Shown here one piece after another: positions 34,643 to 43,933 of a DNA stretch of 64,000 nt. The stretch is from the NCBI GenBank assembly GCA_031378345.1, contig JANNDY010000106.1:1-64000 (forward strand). Reading direction: 5' to 3'. Numbering within the stretch: the first letter of the stretch is position 1; every line of letters starts with the position of its first letter. Below the pieces are notes generated by a model. It was not told the DNA's origin. It did no database searches and was given only the letters and a program-made list of their open reading frames with translations. The DNA is from Emticicia sp031378345. GTDB taxonomy: Bacteria > Bacteroidota > Bacteroidia > Cytophagales > Spirosomataceae. The position numbers and the translations under genes are program-made.

Positions 34643-36064
34643 CTACCCTCTTCTTGCCAATAAAAAGTTTGAATCGGCATCAAAAGTAACATAATAGAAA
34701 TCTACACCAACTTTAATTCCTATCATAAATTCTTTGATTTTATTTTCTAATAATGTTATTTTTCCTTTTTGATATACCCAACCTTTGTAGTTTTTATCTA
34801 AATAATCCTTCGCTTTGGTCGGAATATCCTTTGCTTCGAGGTTTTTTTCGCTTATTTTATTGTCAGGCAATTTAATTGCAATTTCGGTAACTTTCAAAAC
34901 GACACCTTTGTCATTAAAAGTATAATCAAATGTAACATTACCTTTCAAAATTGTTACCCAATAGGTTTTTACACTATTTTCGGTGATAAGTGACGTTTGA
35001 AGATACTTAAATTCTATGTGTTTATTATTCAAAAAATCGGTAATTACTTTAAGTAAATCCTTTGGTTGAATTGGCTGAATCTGATATTTATTATTGTTTG
35101 AACCCCCATTTCCACCTCCTACTTGGTCTTTGCGAATGAGTTTTCCTGCACCATCAAATTGTAAATTGTATTGTTTTTTATCGAAAGTTATTAAAATACT
35201 ATACCCTAATAAAGTTCCATTTTGAGTAACCGAAATCCCTTTTTCATAAACCCATCCTTTAAATTCTTTGTCTAAAAACGCCTTAATTACTGTAGTTAAA
35301 TCATTGACAGTCAATGGTTTATCTTGAATTTGGTTACTCGGAGCATTCACACCAAACGAACCAGATTTCAGTACATTTCCATTTATATCGAACAAATATT
35401 CAAAGGCTGTCAGGTCTTTGCTCACCACCACCGAATATGTTTTTGTATCTCCATCAACAATTACTGCCGCTTTGATAAACTTATAATCCGAATGTTTTTT
35501 GTTGAGATACGTTTTTATCGCTTCGGGCAAATCTTTTTGTTCGATAAAATAAATTTTTGGTGGATTTAGTGCTGGTTTATTATCATTTCTATCATCAGTT
35601 ATTAGCAATGTTAGCGTGCCAGTTACATCAAAAATTAAGGTTATTTCCTTACCTTCCTTGCTCTTTATACTTATTTTATAGCCAACCCCTTTGCCATCTT
35701 TTCCAATTTGTTGAGAGGCATTTTTGATTGTTGCACCTGCATAATTTGTTTCAATGTATTTCTTGATATTTTCTGGAAGATTTACTTCGCCCGTTACCTT
35801 ATAAGTTTCGGTAATTTCGCCCAAATGACTAACAATGGCAGACATCGGTTCAACTTTCACTTCAAAATCTGACTGCCAAAATTTGTTTTTCTCAATGGTC
35901 GAAAACTTAATTTTTGTAGCCTCTGGAAATGCCTGTTTGATGGCATTGACCGTTGCCTGTGGCACTGCTTCGTTGAGATTTTGCTGAGGTTGCAAGTCGG
36001 TTACGCTATCGCAAGCTGAGAAAATCAACGGCAAAAACAACAAGAAAATGTATAGTTTTTTCAT
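34643..36064 (-). CDS. Lipoprotein with multiple PepSY-like repeats
   Basis: A 473-aa lipoprotein: MKKLYIFLLFLPLIFSACDS has a clear lipobox with Cys18. ATG 36064 is used because the 15 residues upstream of it do not form a signal. The mature part holds about six PepSY-like (PF11396 type) segments of 65-75 residues, in alternating types: I..KDLPEAIKTYLNKKHSDYKF and its copy DLLKVITDFLNNKHIEFKY, against TTVIKAFLDKEFKGWVYEKG and TKAKDYLDKNYKGWVYQKG. Such proteins are periplasmic and of unknown function; the fold is related to protease propeptide/inhibitor PepSY domains. It lies upstream of the sigma factor on the same strand, with a 103-bp gap. Confidence 0.8.
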   Translation of the reverse strand: MKKLYIFLLFLPLIFSACDSVTDLQPQQNLNEAVPQATVNAIKQAFPEATKIKFSTIEKNKFWQSDFEVKVEPMSAIVSHLGEITETYKVTGEVNLPENIKKYIETNYAGATIKNASQQIGKDGKGVGYKISIKSKEGKEITLIFDVTGTLTLLITDDRNDNKPALNPPKIYFIEQKDLPEAIKTYLNKKHSDYKFIKAAVIVDGDTKTYSVVVSKDLTAFEYLFDINGNVLKSGSFGVNAPSNQIQDKPLTVNDLTTVIKAFLDKEFKGWVYEKGISVTQNGTLLGYSILITFDKKQYNLQFDGAGKLIRKDQVGGGNGGSNNNKYQIQPIQPKDLLKVITDFLNNKHIEFKYLQTSLITENSVKTYWVTILKGNVTFDYTFNDKGVVLKVTEIAIKLPDNKISEKNLEAKDIPTKAKDYLDKNYKGWVYQKGKITLLENKIKEFMIGIKVGVDFYYVTFDADSNFLLARRG

Positions 36065-36220
36065 CACTATTTTATTTAATACTCCATATATCAATAAAGA
36101 CGTAGCCAAATTATATTTGGTTGCATCTTTTCAATTATCAATATTCAATTAACAATTAATGTTAGTTAAAATACTGATATTAAGGCAATTAAGCGTGCTT
36201 TTCTTGCGAAAAACATCTAC

Positions 36221-37243
36221 TCACTTCTTCTTGTGATCCAACTCATAATGCCTTCTTAGCATATCCTCGCCGAAATCATTTGTAAAATCTCTCACGACAG
36301 TATGCACATGGTTGGCGTTGTTTTGTGTATTGTCGAGTTCAATCAAAAGTACGTCGTTTTGGATTCTGTAATAATGTCCTTTTCCACCATATTGTTTTTC
36401 GCCCATCCAAATAAAACGCAATTTATCAAGTCCTGCTTTTTCGATTTTTCGCATAAATTCATCTGCAAAACCAAAAGGATAATTCCGTACATAAAGCGTT
36501 ATTATTTTCATCAATTGCACTTGTTGGTCTTTGGTCATTTCCGCATAAGAAATGCCATCAGCAGGCAACATTCCAAACTTTCTGCTATTAAAAGTAATCA
36601 TATCGGCTGGGGCAATTGGCGACAGAATAGCTTTTTTGAGTTGTTTTTCATCAAAAGAATTTAATAATTCAAAGCCAAAATTTGTTTCATCTTTCAATAT
36701 TTGGTAACCTTTTTTCTCTCCACTTGGCACTATTCCAGGGTTATTTCCCATAAAAAGTGGCGTTCCTGAAACAATTTTGTTGTTTTCGGAAGTGAAATTG
36801 AGCGACAAATGATGTCCTTCTATACGCCAGCCCCAAAAACCTTTGGCATCGGGCTTGCCAAAAATAGTAAAATAATATTTCAAAGGATTTCGACGGTCGC
36901 TATTAGGAACGTTTTCTAATTCTTTCAAGATAATCTCTAATTGCATAATAGCAATAGCTTTTTCTTGCCCTTGTTCGCTCAAAGTTGCTTTTAGCAAATT
37001 CATGGCTGCCGTTTTTTGAACTTCAGTCATTGATTTTAGCCACAAACCTTGTCGCTCTTTTGGAATAAAATACCAATTGCTACGCTCCTCCGACTCATAC
37101 GGAAAAGTTACCAAAGTAAGTTGGTCTTTATCTAATGTTGCTAAAAAACTTTTTGCTGCCGCTAATGAATTATTGGTAGTATTTTGTGCGAAAGAATTTT
37201 GAAGAAAAAAAACTGAAAGAAAGAGAAGAAAGAGGTTTTTCAT
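36221..37243 (-). CDS. DUF3500-family exported protein
   Basis: A 340-aa protein starting at ATG 37243 with signal peptide MKNLFLLFLSVFFLQNSFAQ. Family features are visible: LTLVTFPYESEERSNWYFIP, the KGFWGWRIEGHHLSLNFT segment with paired His, GTPLFMGNNPG, IRFIWMGEKQYGGKGHYYRI-like sequence and a final NANHVHTVVRDFTNDFG. The conserved His, Trp and Asp patches suggest a metal-dependent or catalytic site, but no function is established to my knowledge. Gene order places it first in the string DUF3500, PepSY lipoprotein, sigma, anti-sigma. Confidence 0.85.
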   Translation of the reverse strand: MKNLFLLFLSVFFLQNSFAQNTTNNSLAAAKSFLATLDKDQLTLVTFPYESEERSNWYFIPKERQGLWLKSMTEVQKTAAMNLLKATLSEQGQEKAIAIMQLEIILKELENVPNSDRRNPLKYYFTIFGKPDAKGFWGWRIEGHHLSLNFTSENNKIVSGTPLFMGNNPGIVPSGEKKGYQILKDETNFGFELLNSFDEKQLKKAILSPIAPADMITFNSRKFGMLPADGISYAEMTKDQQVQLMKIITLYVRNYPFGFADEFMRKIEKAGLDKLRFIWMGEKQYGGKGHYYRIQNDVLLIELDNTQNNANHVHTVVRDFTNDFGEDMLRRHYELDHKKK

Positions 37244-37340
37244 GTCTAATGATTTTATGAGGTTGAATATTACATAAAGTTCGCTCATTTAGAATCAAAA
37301 AACCTAATTATAGACCTAATTTTATTACCATTGTAAGACA

Positions 37341-37561
37341 TGTTACGCAAAACTAAGCCCGAAGGGCTTCAACTTGAATAGCCCCGAGTTTCAATCGGGG
37401 GAAATATAGTAAATAATAACAGCAACCACGAAGTGGTTGAACAGAACCATCCAAAGTAAGTTCAACCACTTCGTGGTTGTAAGTAAAATTTATTCTGATT
37501 TCCCCGAAATTCTTTCGGGGCTATTCAAGTTGAAGCCCTTCGGGCTTAGTTTTGCGTAACA
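37341..37561. repeat. 221-bp composite palindrome
   Basis: The outer arms 37341-37388 and 37514-37561 are inverted copies of each other over about 47 bp without mismatch. Nested inside are AAGCCCGAAGGGCTT in each arm, CCCCGA..TCGGGG pairs, and CAACCACGAAGTGGTTG on both sides of the centre. The inner parts also pair imperfectly. It lies between the DUF3500 gene and the second receptor gene and shares modules with 12177-12321. Confidence 0.9.
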
Positions 37562-37580
37562 ATAGGTTGTATCATCTTTT

Positions 37581-39998
37581 CTAAGATTCCAGCTCCAATT
37601 TCTTACCTTTTCCTGCACCTTTGGTTTGTTTGATGCGATAATTGAGTGTCAAGTTAAATTGTCTTTTTCTAGCTTGAAAATTACTTTCGGTTCGGAAGTT
37701 TGTTCCTTCAGTAATTGAGCGAAAACGGCGAGTGTTAAATATATCCAAAACACTGAAATTGAGTGTGCCGTTGCCTTTCAAAATATCTTTACTTGCCGAC
37801 AAATCGAAGTAATATATTGGCAAACGACTACCTTGAACGGTCTTTTGTTTGGCTTCATAATTCGCTCTTAATTGAACCTCCAAACCCTTAGGTAACGAAA
37901 ATTTTGAGGTTTGTCTTGTAAACCAACTATTGGTTTCTCGTAAATATGTTTTATCAATATTACTACCATCAATATTGGCATGAAAAAGATTGAAATTGAA
38001 GTCTAATTTCCACCATTTGACAGGAGAATATTGACTTGTAAACTCAAGCCCGTAAGCTTGTTCTGACAATAGATTTTCGGGACGAGTGGTGGCAAATCCT
38101 ACGGCATTTACCTGACGAATCCGTTCGATTTTATTGTCGGTATCTCTGTAATAAACCGATGAACCGATTGAGCCTTTATCGAAATATTTGATGTGTCCGA
38201 GTTCATAAACATTACTAAATTCAGGGTTAAGATTTGGATTGCCACTATTGAAATTTCGGTTATCCGAAAAAGTAGAAAAAGGACTCAAATCGTTATAAAA
38301 AGGTCGTCTAACTCTTCGACTATAACTCAATTGTAAAGCATTTTCTTTGGGCAATTCGTAGGTCAGATGCACACTGGGGAACAAATTGGCATATTTTCTT
38401 GGATTTATTTCATTGGTTTCTCTCAGCGTAGTTTTTACGTCAGTCCACTCGGCACGAACGCCCGCTTGGTACGAAATTTTGTTGGTTTTATTGCCCAAAA
38501 TGGCATAAGCCGCATGAATATTTTCGTTATAAATGAAGTAGTTTTTCAAGCCGGGAACTACTTCAAATTTCCCCAATTCATTTTTTTGATTGACCACATA
38601 ATCATTCACCATATCTCTAAAACTGCTTCTTGCACCCATCTCAAATTTGCCCTCTTTTCCAATCGGTTGCACATAATCAACTTGCAATAAATATTGTTTT
38701 TCGTACTCGTCATTGAGCGAGTTTTGAACCAATGATTTTGTCGTAATTGGAGCTTCGGTTGGTGTAAAATATTCTTGTGTAAAAAGTTGATTTGAGCTTT
38801 CCCAATTATCCAAAAAACGGATTTCTGCATTAAATTCTTGCCCTTTTTTGGCATAGGTTTTCTTATAACTCAATACATATTCAGAATTCGGCTCAGTTTC
38901 TTTTTCATCTTGTTGGCGTTTGCTAATTCCCGTCAAATTGTTGCTTGTAAAAAGATAGTCTTCATACCTTAAATTTGTCGTTCTTTGAGCCTTACTTCTA
39001 CGATATAAATAAGAGGCAGTTATGGTGTTTTTATCATTTAAAAAGTAATCTAAACCACCTCTGATGTTGGTATTAAAACCTGTGATTGTTCCGTTGTTGC
39101 TTTGCTTCAAAAAGAAGGTCGAATCTCCACTTTGGCGTTCTTGAAAAATCGAACCACGCCCAGGACGAATGTTATAAGCCAAGCTATAATTGACAAAAAA
39201 ATTGATTTTTTTATGGCGATAATTGAAGTTAGCTGCACCGCCATAATTGACTGGTTGCCCAGTAATAATATCAAAAGAGCCATTAAAGCCTTGTTTTTGG
39301 TCTTTTTTCAAGATAATATTGATAATTCCTGCCATTCCTTCTGCCTCATATCTTGCCGATGGATTGGTGATGATTTCTACTCGTTCAATCATGCTTGCTT
39401 GAAGCGATTGCAAACCTGCACCACCTTTGAAACTCACCAAACCCGATGGTTTTCCGTCAATCAAAATTCTGACATTATCGCTGCCACGGAGTTTTACGCC
39501 ACCTTCGGGGTCAACCGAAACCGAAGGAATATTTGTCAAAATATCTGATGCTGTCCCGCCTGCATTGGCAAGGTCTTTTCCGACATTAAAAACACGTTTA
39601 TCGAGTGATAATTCCATCGTACTTTTTTCTGCCTGAATCACCACTTCTTTCAAGGCATTTGCCGACGACTCTAATTTTAATGTTCCAAAATCATAAGTTT
39701 GATTATCTTTTGAAAGAGAGAAATTTCCTGTTTTTAATTTTTTATAGCCCATATATTCTATTTCGGCAACAAAATTTCCGTAGGGAGCAGGAATAGAAAA
39801 TTCGCCTTTTTCATTAGAGATATTTCCTGTAACTAATTTATTATCAGTACTTTGTGAGATTCTGATGCTTGCAAAACTAAGTGGCTCGTTGGTTTGAATA
39901 TCAATAATTTTACCTTTTACCTGTACTTTATTGCCAGCTTGAGCAAAAAGAAGATTTTGACAAAAGAATAAAAGCGAAAAGAAGAATACTTGTTTCAT
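37581..39998 (-). CDS. Second outer-membrane TonB-dependent-receptor-like protein
   Basis: An 805-aa outer-membrane protein of the same family as the one at 12388-14961. ATG 39998 starts the signal peptide MKQVFFFSLLFFCQNLLFAQ; an in-frame codon 18 bp upstream is less likely. A carboxypeptidase-regulatory-like domain (about 25-110), plug domain (about 120-235; NAGGTASDILTNIPSVSVDPEGG, YEAEGMAGIINIILKK) and barrel follow. As in the first receptor, a Lys-rich hydrophilic tail (GAGKGKKLELES) follows the last strand, and no TonB box or SusD neighbour is seen. The upstream region shares TCTGACA and ACTCGACAATTA with the first receptor. Confidence 0.85.
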   Translation of the reverse strand: MKQVFFFSLLFFCQNLLFAQAGNKVQVKGKIIDIQTNEPLSFASIRISQSTDNKLVTGNISNEKGEFSIPAPYGNFVAEIEYMGYKKLKTGNFSLSKDNQTYDFGTLKLESSANALKEVVIQAEKSTMELSLDKRVFNVGKDLANAGGTASDILTNIPSVSVDPEGGVKLRGSDNVRILIDGKPSGLVSFKGGAGLQSLQASMIERVEIITNPSARYEAEGMAGIINIILKKDQKQGFNGSFDIITGQPVNYGGAANFNYRHKKINFFVNYSLAYNIRPGRGSIFQERQSGDSTFFLKQSNNGTITGFNTNIRGGLDYFLNDKNTITASYLYRRSKAQRTTNLRYEDYLFTSNNLTGISKRQQDEKETEPNSEYVLSYKKTYAKKGQEFNAEIRFLDNWESSNQLFTQEYFTPTEAPITTKSLVQNSLNDEYEKQYLLQVDYVQPIGKEGKFEMGARSSFRDMVNDYVVNQKNELGKFEVVPGLKNYFIYNENIHAAYAILGNKTNKISYQAGVRAEWTDVKTTLRETNEINPRKYANLFPSVHLTYELPKENALQLSYSRRVRRPFYNDLSPFSTFSDNRNFNSGNPNLNPEFSNVYELGHIKYFDKGSIGSSVYYRDTDNKIERIRQVNAVGFATTRPENLLSEQAYGLEFTSQYSPVKWWKLDFNFNLFHANIDGSNIDKTYLRETNSWFTRQTSKFSLPKGLEVQLRANYEAKQKTVQGSRLPIYYFDLSASKDILKGNGTLNFSVLDIFNTRRFRSITEGTNFRTESNFQARKRQFNLTLNYRIKQTKGAGKGKKLELES

Positions 39999-40054
39999 GA
40001 ATAAATTTTGTAGCATATGAATTTTAGGGACTTACAAAGTAAGTCATCAAAGCG

Positions 40055-40120
40055 TAGATTTGAATAACAAATCTACATCTGACACTCAAAAATCTATAAA
40101 TTGGTAGATTTACTCGACAA
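40055..40120 (-). promoter_or_regulatory. Regulatory block upstream of second receptor
   Basis: TAGATTT/AAATCTA (40055-40061, 40069-40075) and AATCTA/TAGATT (40091-40096, 40105-40110) are inverted repeats. TCTGACA is at 40078-40084, and TACTCGACAA (40111-40120) matches the predicted LytTR site upstream of the first receptor. Confidence 0.45.
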
Positions 40121-40136
40121 TTATTGAGGCATGAGA

Positions 40137-40207
40137 AAAAAGACAAAAGACAAGAGAGGTGGGCAGATGCTTAATATTGATATTTTTTAGTCTCTTGTCT
40201 TTTGTCT
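40137..40207. repeat. Word hairpin upstream of rsmA
   Basis: AGACAAAAGACAAGAGA (40141-40157) and its exact reverse complement (40191-40207) flank a 33-bp loop. Confidence 0.75.
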
Positions 40208-40227
40208 CGTATCTCGAAAAAAAACCG

Positions 40228-40235
40228 TAATTTTG
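40228..40235 (+). promoter_or_regulatory. Putative -7 box of rsmA
   Basis: TAATTTTG followed by TACTT, with the ATG at 40241 only 5 bp on. The 13-bp string TAATTTTGTACTT recurs upstream of the MutS-like gene. The short distance implies a very short or absent leader. Confidence 0.35.
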
Positions 40236-40240
40236 TACTT

Positions 40241-41035
40241 ATGCAAAAAGTCAGACCAAAAAAACATCTTGGGCAACATTTCTTACGAGATTTGGATGCA
40301 GCCCAACAAATCGTCAATCTGCAATCGCTTCACAGAGGCTACAAAAACATCTTGGAGATTGGTCCGGGCATGGGCGTTTTGACACAATATTTATTGCAAC
40401 GTACTGATAGTCAGACTTCTGTGGTAGAAATTGACCGAGAATCAGTGGCGTATCTGAAAGAACATTTTCCTACTTTGGAAGACCGAATTTTCTCGCAAGA
40501 TTTCCTGCAAATGAATCTTACCGAACTTTTCGAAAATCAGCCTTTTGGAATCATCGGAAATTTGCCTTATAATATTTCTTCACAGATATTTTTTAAGGTT
40601 TTAGACTATAAAAATTTGGTAATGGAGGTAGTTTGTATGCTACAAAAGGAAGTGGCTCAACGCATTGCTTCGCCTCCTGGAAAGAAAGATTATGGTATTT
40701 TGAGTGTATTTTTGCAAGCATATTACGACATAGAATATAGTTTTACGGTCTATCCTGATGCTTTTATTCCACCGCCAAAAGTTGATTCGGGCGTGATTCG
40801 CTTGAAACGTAATAATGTAGAAAAACTTGATTGCAACGAAAAAAAGTTTTTTCAAGTAGTAAAAGCGGGTTTCAACCAAAGACGAAAAACGCTAAGAAAT
40901 GCCCTAAAACCTATTGGTTTGAACTTTGAGCATGAATTATTAAACAAACGTGCCGAACAATTGGGCGTGGCAGAGTTTGTACTTTTGACAAATTTGTTTG
41001 AAGAAAAATTCACTCAATTAACAATTATCAATTAA
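40241..41035 (+). CDS. rsmA: 16S rRNA dimethyladenosine transferase
   Basis: A 264-aa S-adenosylmethionine-dependent methyltransferase (KsgA) that dimethylates A1518 and A1519 of 16S rRNA. Motifs: KKHLGQHFL at the N-terminus, SAM-binding EIGPGMGVLTQYLL, VVEIDRE, and the catalytic NLPYNIS (NLPY motif). The ending FEEKFTQLTIIN is partly encoded by an intergenic word repeat that contains the stop codon. ATG 40241 is preferred over a TTG at 40202 because MQKVRPKKHLGQHFL is the family N-terminus. Confidence 0.96.
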   Translation: MQKVRPKKHLGQHFLRDLDAAQQIVNLQSLHRGYKNILEIGPGMGVLTQYLLQRTDSQTSVVEIDRESVAYLKEHFPTLEDRIFSQDFLQMNLTELFENQPFGIIGNLPYNISSQIFFKVLDYKNLVMEVVCMLQKEVAQRIASPPGKKDYGILSVFLQAYYDIEYSFTVYPDAFIPPPKVDSGVIRLKRNNVEKLDCNEKKFFQVVKAGFNQRRKTLRNALKPIGLNFEHELLNKRAEQLGVAEFVLLTNLFEEKFTQLTIIN

Positions 41036-41103
41036 CAATTATCAGCGAATAAAAAATCGTTGGATAGTAAAATTGATAATTGTTAATTGTTAATTGATAA
41101 TTG
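41015..41103. repeat. Word hairpin between rsmA and mgtE
   Basis: The left arm 41015-41044 is built from CAATTAA, CAATTATCA words; the right arm 41074-41103 is built from TGATAATTG and TTAATTG words, the reverse complements in permuted order. The rsmA stop codon lies inside the left arm. Confidence 0.8.
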
Positions 41104-41115
41104 AAAATTGAAAAA

Positions 41116-42471
41116 ATGACAACTTTCGAGCTAACCAAAGAGTATTTAGAGAAATTAGAAACAGCTATTGGGCACAAGGATGAAACCTTGCTCAAAGCCG
41201 AGATGGAAGAGTTATATCCTGCCGATATTGCCAGTATTTTGCTCGAACTCGATGGTGAGCCTGCACATTATTTGATGACACTCGTGGATACCGAAACGGG
41301 TGCCGAAATCCTTTCTCATATTGAGCCTGACGACCGAAAACGTTTCTTAAAAGAGCGATTTACGATAGAAGAAATTGCCAAATATGTCAATCTTTTTGAC
41401 TCTGATGATGCGGTAGATTTGCTCAACGAACAAACGATTGAGGTGCGAGAAAAAGTCATTGCTTTGATAGAAGATAGAGAATTAGCTCGCTTTATATTAG
41501 ATATGCTACACTATCCCGAAGATGTGGCGGGAGGTTTGATGCAAAAAGAGTTAATAAAAGTCAATACAAATTGGACGGTTAGTGAGTGCGTAGAAGAGAT
41601 AAGGCGGCAGGCAGAAGATGTAGAAAAAGTATATGCCGTTTATGTGGTGGATGACGACCAAAAACTGAAAGGAATTGTGTCGTTGAAACGCATTGTTTTG
41701 GCTCGAAAAAACACTAAAATCGAGAATATTTTTGAAGATGACATTGTTTATGTCGAAACCACTCGCTCTGCCGAAGAAGTTGCCGAAATCATGCAACGTT
41801 ATGACCTTGATGCAATTCCTGTTGTCAATACTTTGGGGCGATTGCTTGGGCGAATTACAATTGATGACGTGGTCGATTTTATTACCGACAAAGCCGAAGA
41901 AGACATTCAGGTGATGGCGGGTATCACAGGCGAAGTTGAAGAAGATGACAGCCTTTTGGTACAAATAAAATCACGTTTGCCATGGCTGGTAGTTGGTGTT
42001 TTTGGAAGCCTTTTGGCAGCGACAGTTATTAAAAACTTTGAGAATGAATTAAGCAAAATGGCGGCATTGGCACTTTTCATTCCGATTATGGGTTCGACAG
42101 GTGGAAATGTTGGAATTCAGACTTCTTCACTTATCGTTCAGAGCCTTGCCGAGAAGTCAGGAATCACCACAAGTTTGGGGCAACGTTTATTCAAAATTAT
42201 GTTGGTTGCTTTGATAAATGGACTCATAATTGGCTCATTAGCAGGCTTTTACGTATATTTTGTCAGCGAGCCAAGATTGTTTTGGGTAGTTTCACTTTCA
42301 TTGATTTCGGTAGTGGTTTTGGCTTCTTTTATGGGAACAGTTACGCCTATTTTGCTTGATAAATTGGGCATCAATCCAGCCATTGCATCGGGCCCGTTTA
42401 TCACAACTGCTAATGATATTATTGGTATTTCTACCTATTTCTTGATTGCACATTTGTTGTTGAATTTGTAG
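41116..42471 (+). CDS. mgtE: Magnesium transporter MgtE
   Basis: A 451-aa Mg2+ channel. The N-terminal MgtE_N domain (about 15-130) contains EELYPADIASILLELDGE. Two CBS domains follow (about 135-255; EDVAGGLMQKELIKVN, YDLDAIPVVNTLGRLLGRITIDDVVDFI). The membrane domain has five helices (about 285-451) with the signature PIMGSTGGNVGIQTSSLIVQ and the Asn/Asp-containing pore end FITTANDIIGISTYF. Cytosolic domains gate the pore by Mg2+. I use ATG 41116; an upstream in-frame TTG lies in the repeat. Confidence 0.95.
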   Translation: MTTFELTKEYLEKLETAIGHKDETLLKAEMEELYPADIASILLELDGEPAHYLMTLVDTETGAEILSHIEPDDRKRFLKERFTIEEIAKYVNLFDSDDAVDLLNEQTIEVREKVIALIEDRELARFILDMLHYPEDVAGGLMQKELIKVNTNWTVSECVEEIRRQAEDVEKVYAVYVVDDDQKLKGIVSLKRIVLARKNTKIENIFEDDIVYVETTRSAEEVAEIMQRYDLDAIPVVNTLGRLLGRITIDDVVDFITDKAEEDIQVMAGITGEVEEDDSLLVQIKSRLPWLVVGVFGSLLAATVIKNFENELSKMAALALFIPIMGSTGGNVGIQTSSLIVQSLAEKSGITTSLGQRLFKIMLVALINGLIIGSLAGFYVYFVSEPRLFWVVSLSLISVVVLASFMGTVTPILLDKLGINPAIASGPFITTANDIIGISTYFLIAHLLLNL

Positions 42472-42477
42472 AATTTT

Positions 42478-42520
42478 TAGACAAGAGATTTGAGACAAAA
42501 GATACAAGATTTGAGATTTT
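42478..42520. repeat. Low-complexity AGACAAAAGA word tract before dtd
   Basis: A short run of AGACAAGAGA, TTTGAGA and CAAAAGATACAAGA words that resembles the hairpin at 40137-40207. Confidence 0.45.
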
Positions 42521-42536
42521 TGAAACTAAAAAAACC

Positions 42537-42989
42537 ATGATTGCAGTCATTCAGCGAGTAAGCCAAGCATCAGTAACGATTGATGAGAAAATCAATGGTG
42601 AAATAGGGCTTGGATTTATGGTTCTTTTGGGCATTACGCACACCGACACACAGGAAGATATTGAATGGCTTTCTAAGAAAATTGTTGGTTTGCGAGTTTT
42701 TGGCGATGAAGAAGGCAAGATGAATCTCGACCTCAATGCTGTCAATGGAAATATTCTGTTGATAAGTCAATTTACACTTCATGCAAGTACAAAAAAAGGA
42801 AATCGACCTTCGTTTTTGGAAGCGGCCCGCCCCGAAATAGCGATTCCTCTCTACGAAAAAATGATTACACAATTAACATTCGACTTAGGAAAACCTATCG
42901 AAAAAGGCATTTTTGGAGCAGATATGAAGGTTTCGCTCTTGAATGATGGACCTGTTACGATAATTATTGATTCTAAGAATAGGGTTTGA
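42537..42989 (+). CDS. dtd: D-aminoacyl-tRNA deacylase
   Basis: A 150-aa proofreading enzyme that removes D-amino acids (and glycine from tRNA-Ala). Family motifs: MIAVIQRVSQASV at the N-terminus, the SQFTLHASTKKGNRPSF loop (the SQxTL motif) and the cross-subunit NDGPVTIIID motif with the GP dipeptide that orients the substrate. Length is normal. Same strand as mgtE, 65 bp downstream; probably co-transcribed and ending at the bidirectional terminator 43040-43087. Confidence 0.96.
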   Translation: MIAVIQRVSQASVTIDEKINGEIGLGFMVLLGITHTDTQEDIEWLSKKIVGLRVFGDEEGKMNLDLNAVNGNILLISQFTLHASTKKGNRPSFLEAARPEIAIPLYEKMITQLTFDLGKPIEKGIFGADMKVSLLNDGPVTIIIDSKNRV

Positions 42990-43039
42990 ATTTCTAAGTC
43001 GCTGCCCTCGGCTACGCTCGGGCAACAGGTGGAAGTATG

Positions 43040-43087
43040 AAACAAAACAGGGGCATTATTCTAAAAAATAATGTCCCTGTTTTGTTT
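43040..43087. terminator. Bidirectional terminator, dtd / hypothetical gene
   Basis: AAACAAAACAGGG..CATTATT and AATAATG.CCCTGTTTTGTTT form a stem of about 20 bp with A and T tracts on both sides. Confidence 0.85.
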
Positions 43088-43102
43088 AAAAAAAAGATTT
43101 TT

Positions 43103-43831
43103 TTATTTCCGAATAGTGGCAACTTCTCTACGAGGTACTACATTATGAGGTCGAAAATTTCGGGTACGTGTCTTTACTACTTTTATTTCAGTCGGTAAGT
43201 TTTTTTCTGCTATTTCTACTTTTGGTAGAGATATTATTTCTGTTATTTTTGTCGTGGTCGAATCAACAATCGAAACAGGTACTGAAAGAGGAATACTTGA
43301 TGAGTTCGCTACACTTTCACTAAGACCATCGTCCATTTTGGAAACTTCACATTGCTTAATGGCATCATCAATTTCTTTATAATTCAAACCATCGGTTTGT
43401 CCTTGTTTATAGAGTGCAATGGCTTTATCAAGCATTAGATTCACCTCCATAACAGAATTTTGCTTCATAGCCAATCGTTGCCAATAAGTTGCTTCTTCGA
43501 TAGACATTTGGGGCAAAATAGGAGCATGAAAATCATCGGGATTGATTTCAAGCAACTCACGAAGTTTGGTTTTTGAATCATAATATTGCTTGGTAGCTCG
43601 AAGGTCTAAAAACTCTTTGGTGAGTTTTATGGCCTGGCTGCAGCGTTGAGCAAACTGGTTTTCATCTAAATTGGTGCCGTAAAGATTTCGATACAAGAAA
43701 AAAGCTTTGGAATAATCGGCTTTTTGGAATAGTTCATCGGCATAAGCACGGTGAGTTTGGGCGAAGCTAACGAAGGGCAAAAATATTCCTGCAAGAAGAA
43801 TACGATTCATGGTCTTTTGTAATCTTTTCAT
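43103..43831 (-). CDS. Hypothetical exported protein with TPR-like helices
   Basis: A 242-aa protein with signal peptide ending FLPFVSFAQ. ATG 43831 or ATG 43810 could start it; both precede the same hydrophobic segment. The mature N-terminal half (ADELFQKADYSKAFFLYRNLYG, ALDKAIALYKQGQTD-like) has the helix-pair rhythm of tetratricopeptide repeats. The C-terminal third is Ser/Thr/Val-rich and basic (VVKTRTRNFRPHNVVPRR). No function is recognised. Confidence 0.65.
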   Translation of the reverse strand: MKRLQKTMNRILLAGIFLPFVSFAQTHRAYADELFQKADYSKAFFLYRNLYGTNLDENQFAQRCSQAIKLTKEFLDLRATKQYYDSKTKLRELLEINPDDFHAPILPQMSIEEATYWQRLAMKQNSVMEVNLMLDKAIALYKQGQTDGLNYKEIDDAIKQCEVSKMDDGLSESVANSSSIPLSVPVSIVDSTTTKITEIISLPKVEIAEKNLPTEIKVVKTRTRNFRPHNVVPRREVATIRK

Positions 43832-43933
43832 TGTCTTTGATAATATGGGATAGTAATGACAAGTCAAGATGCAATCATCGTATTTTTAAGAAATTTATGG
43901 GAGTTTAAGGAAAAGTATATGAATCTATAAACT

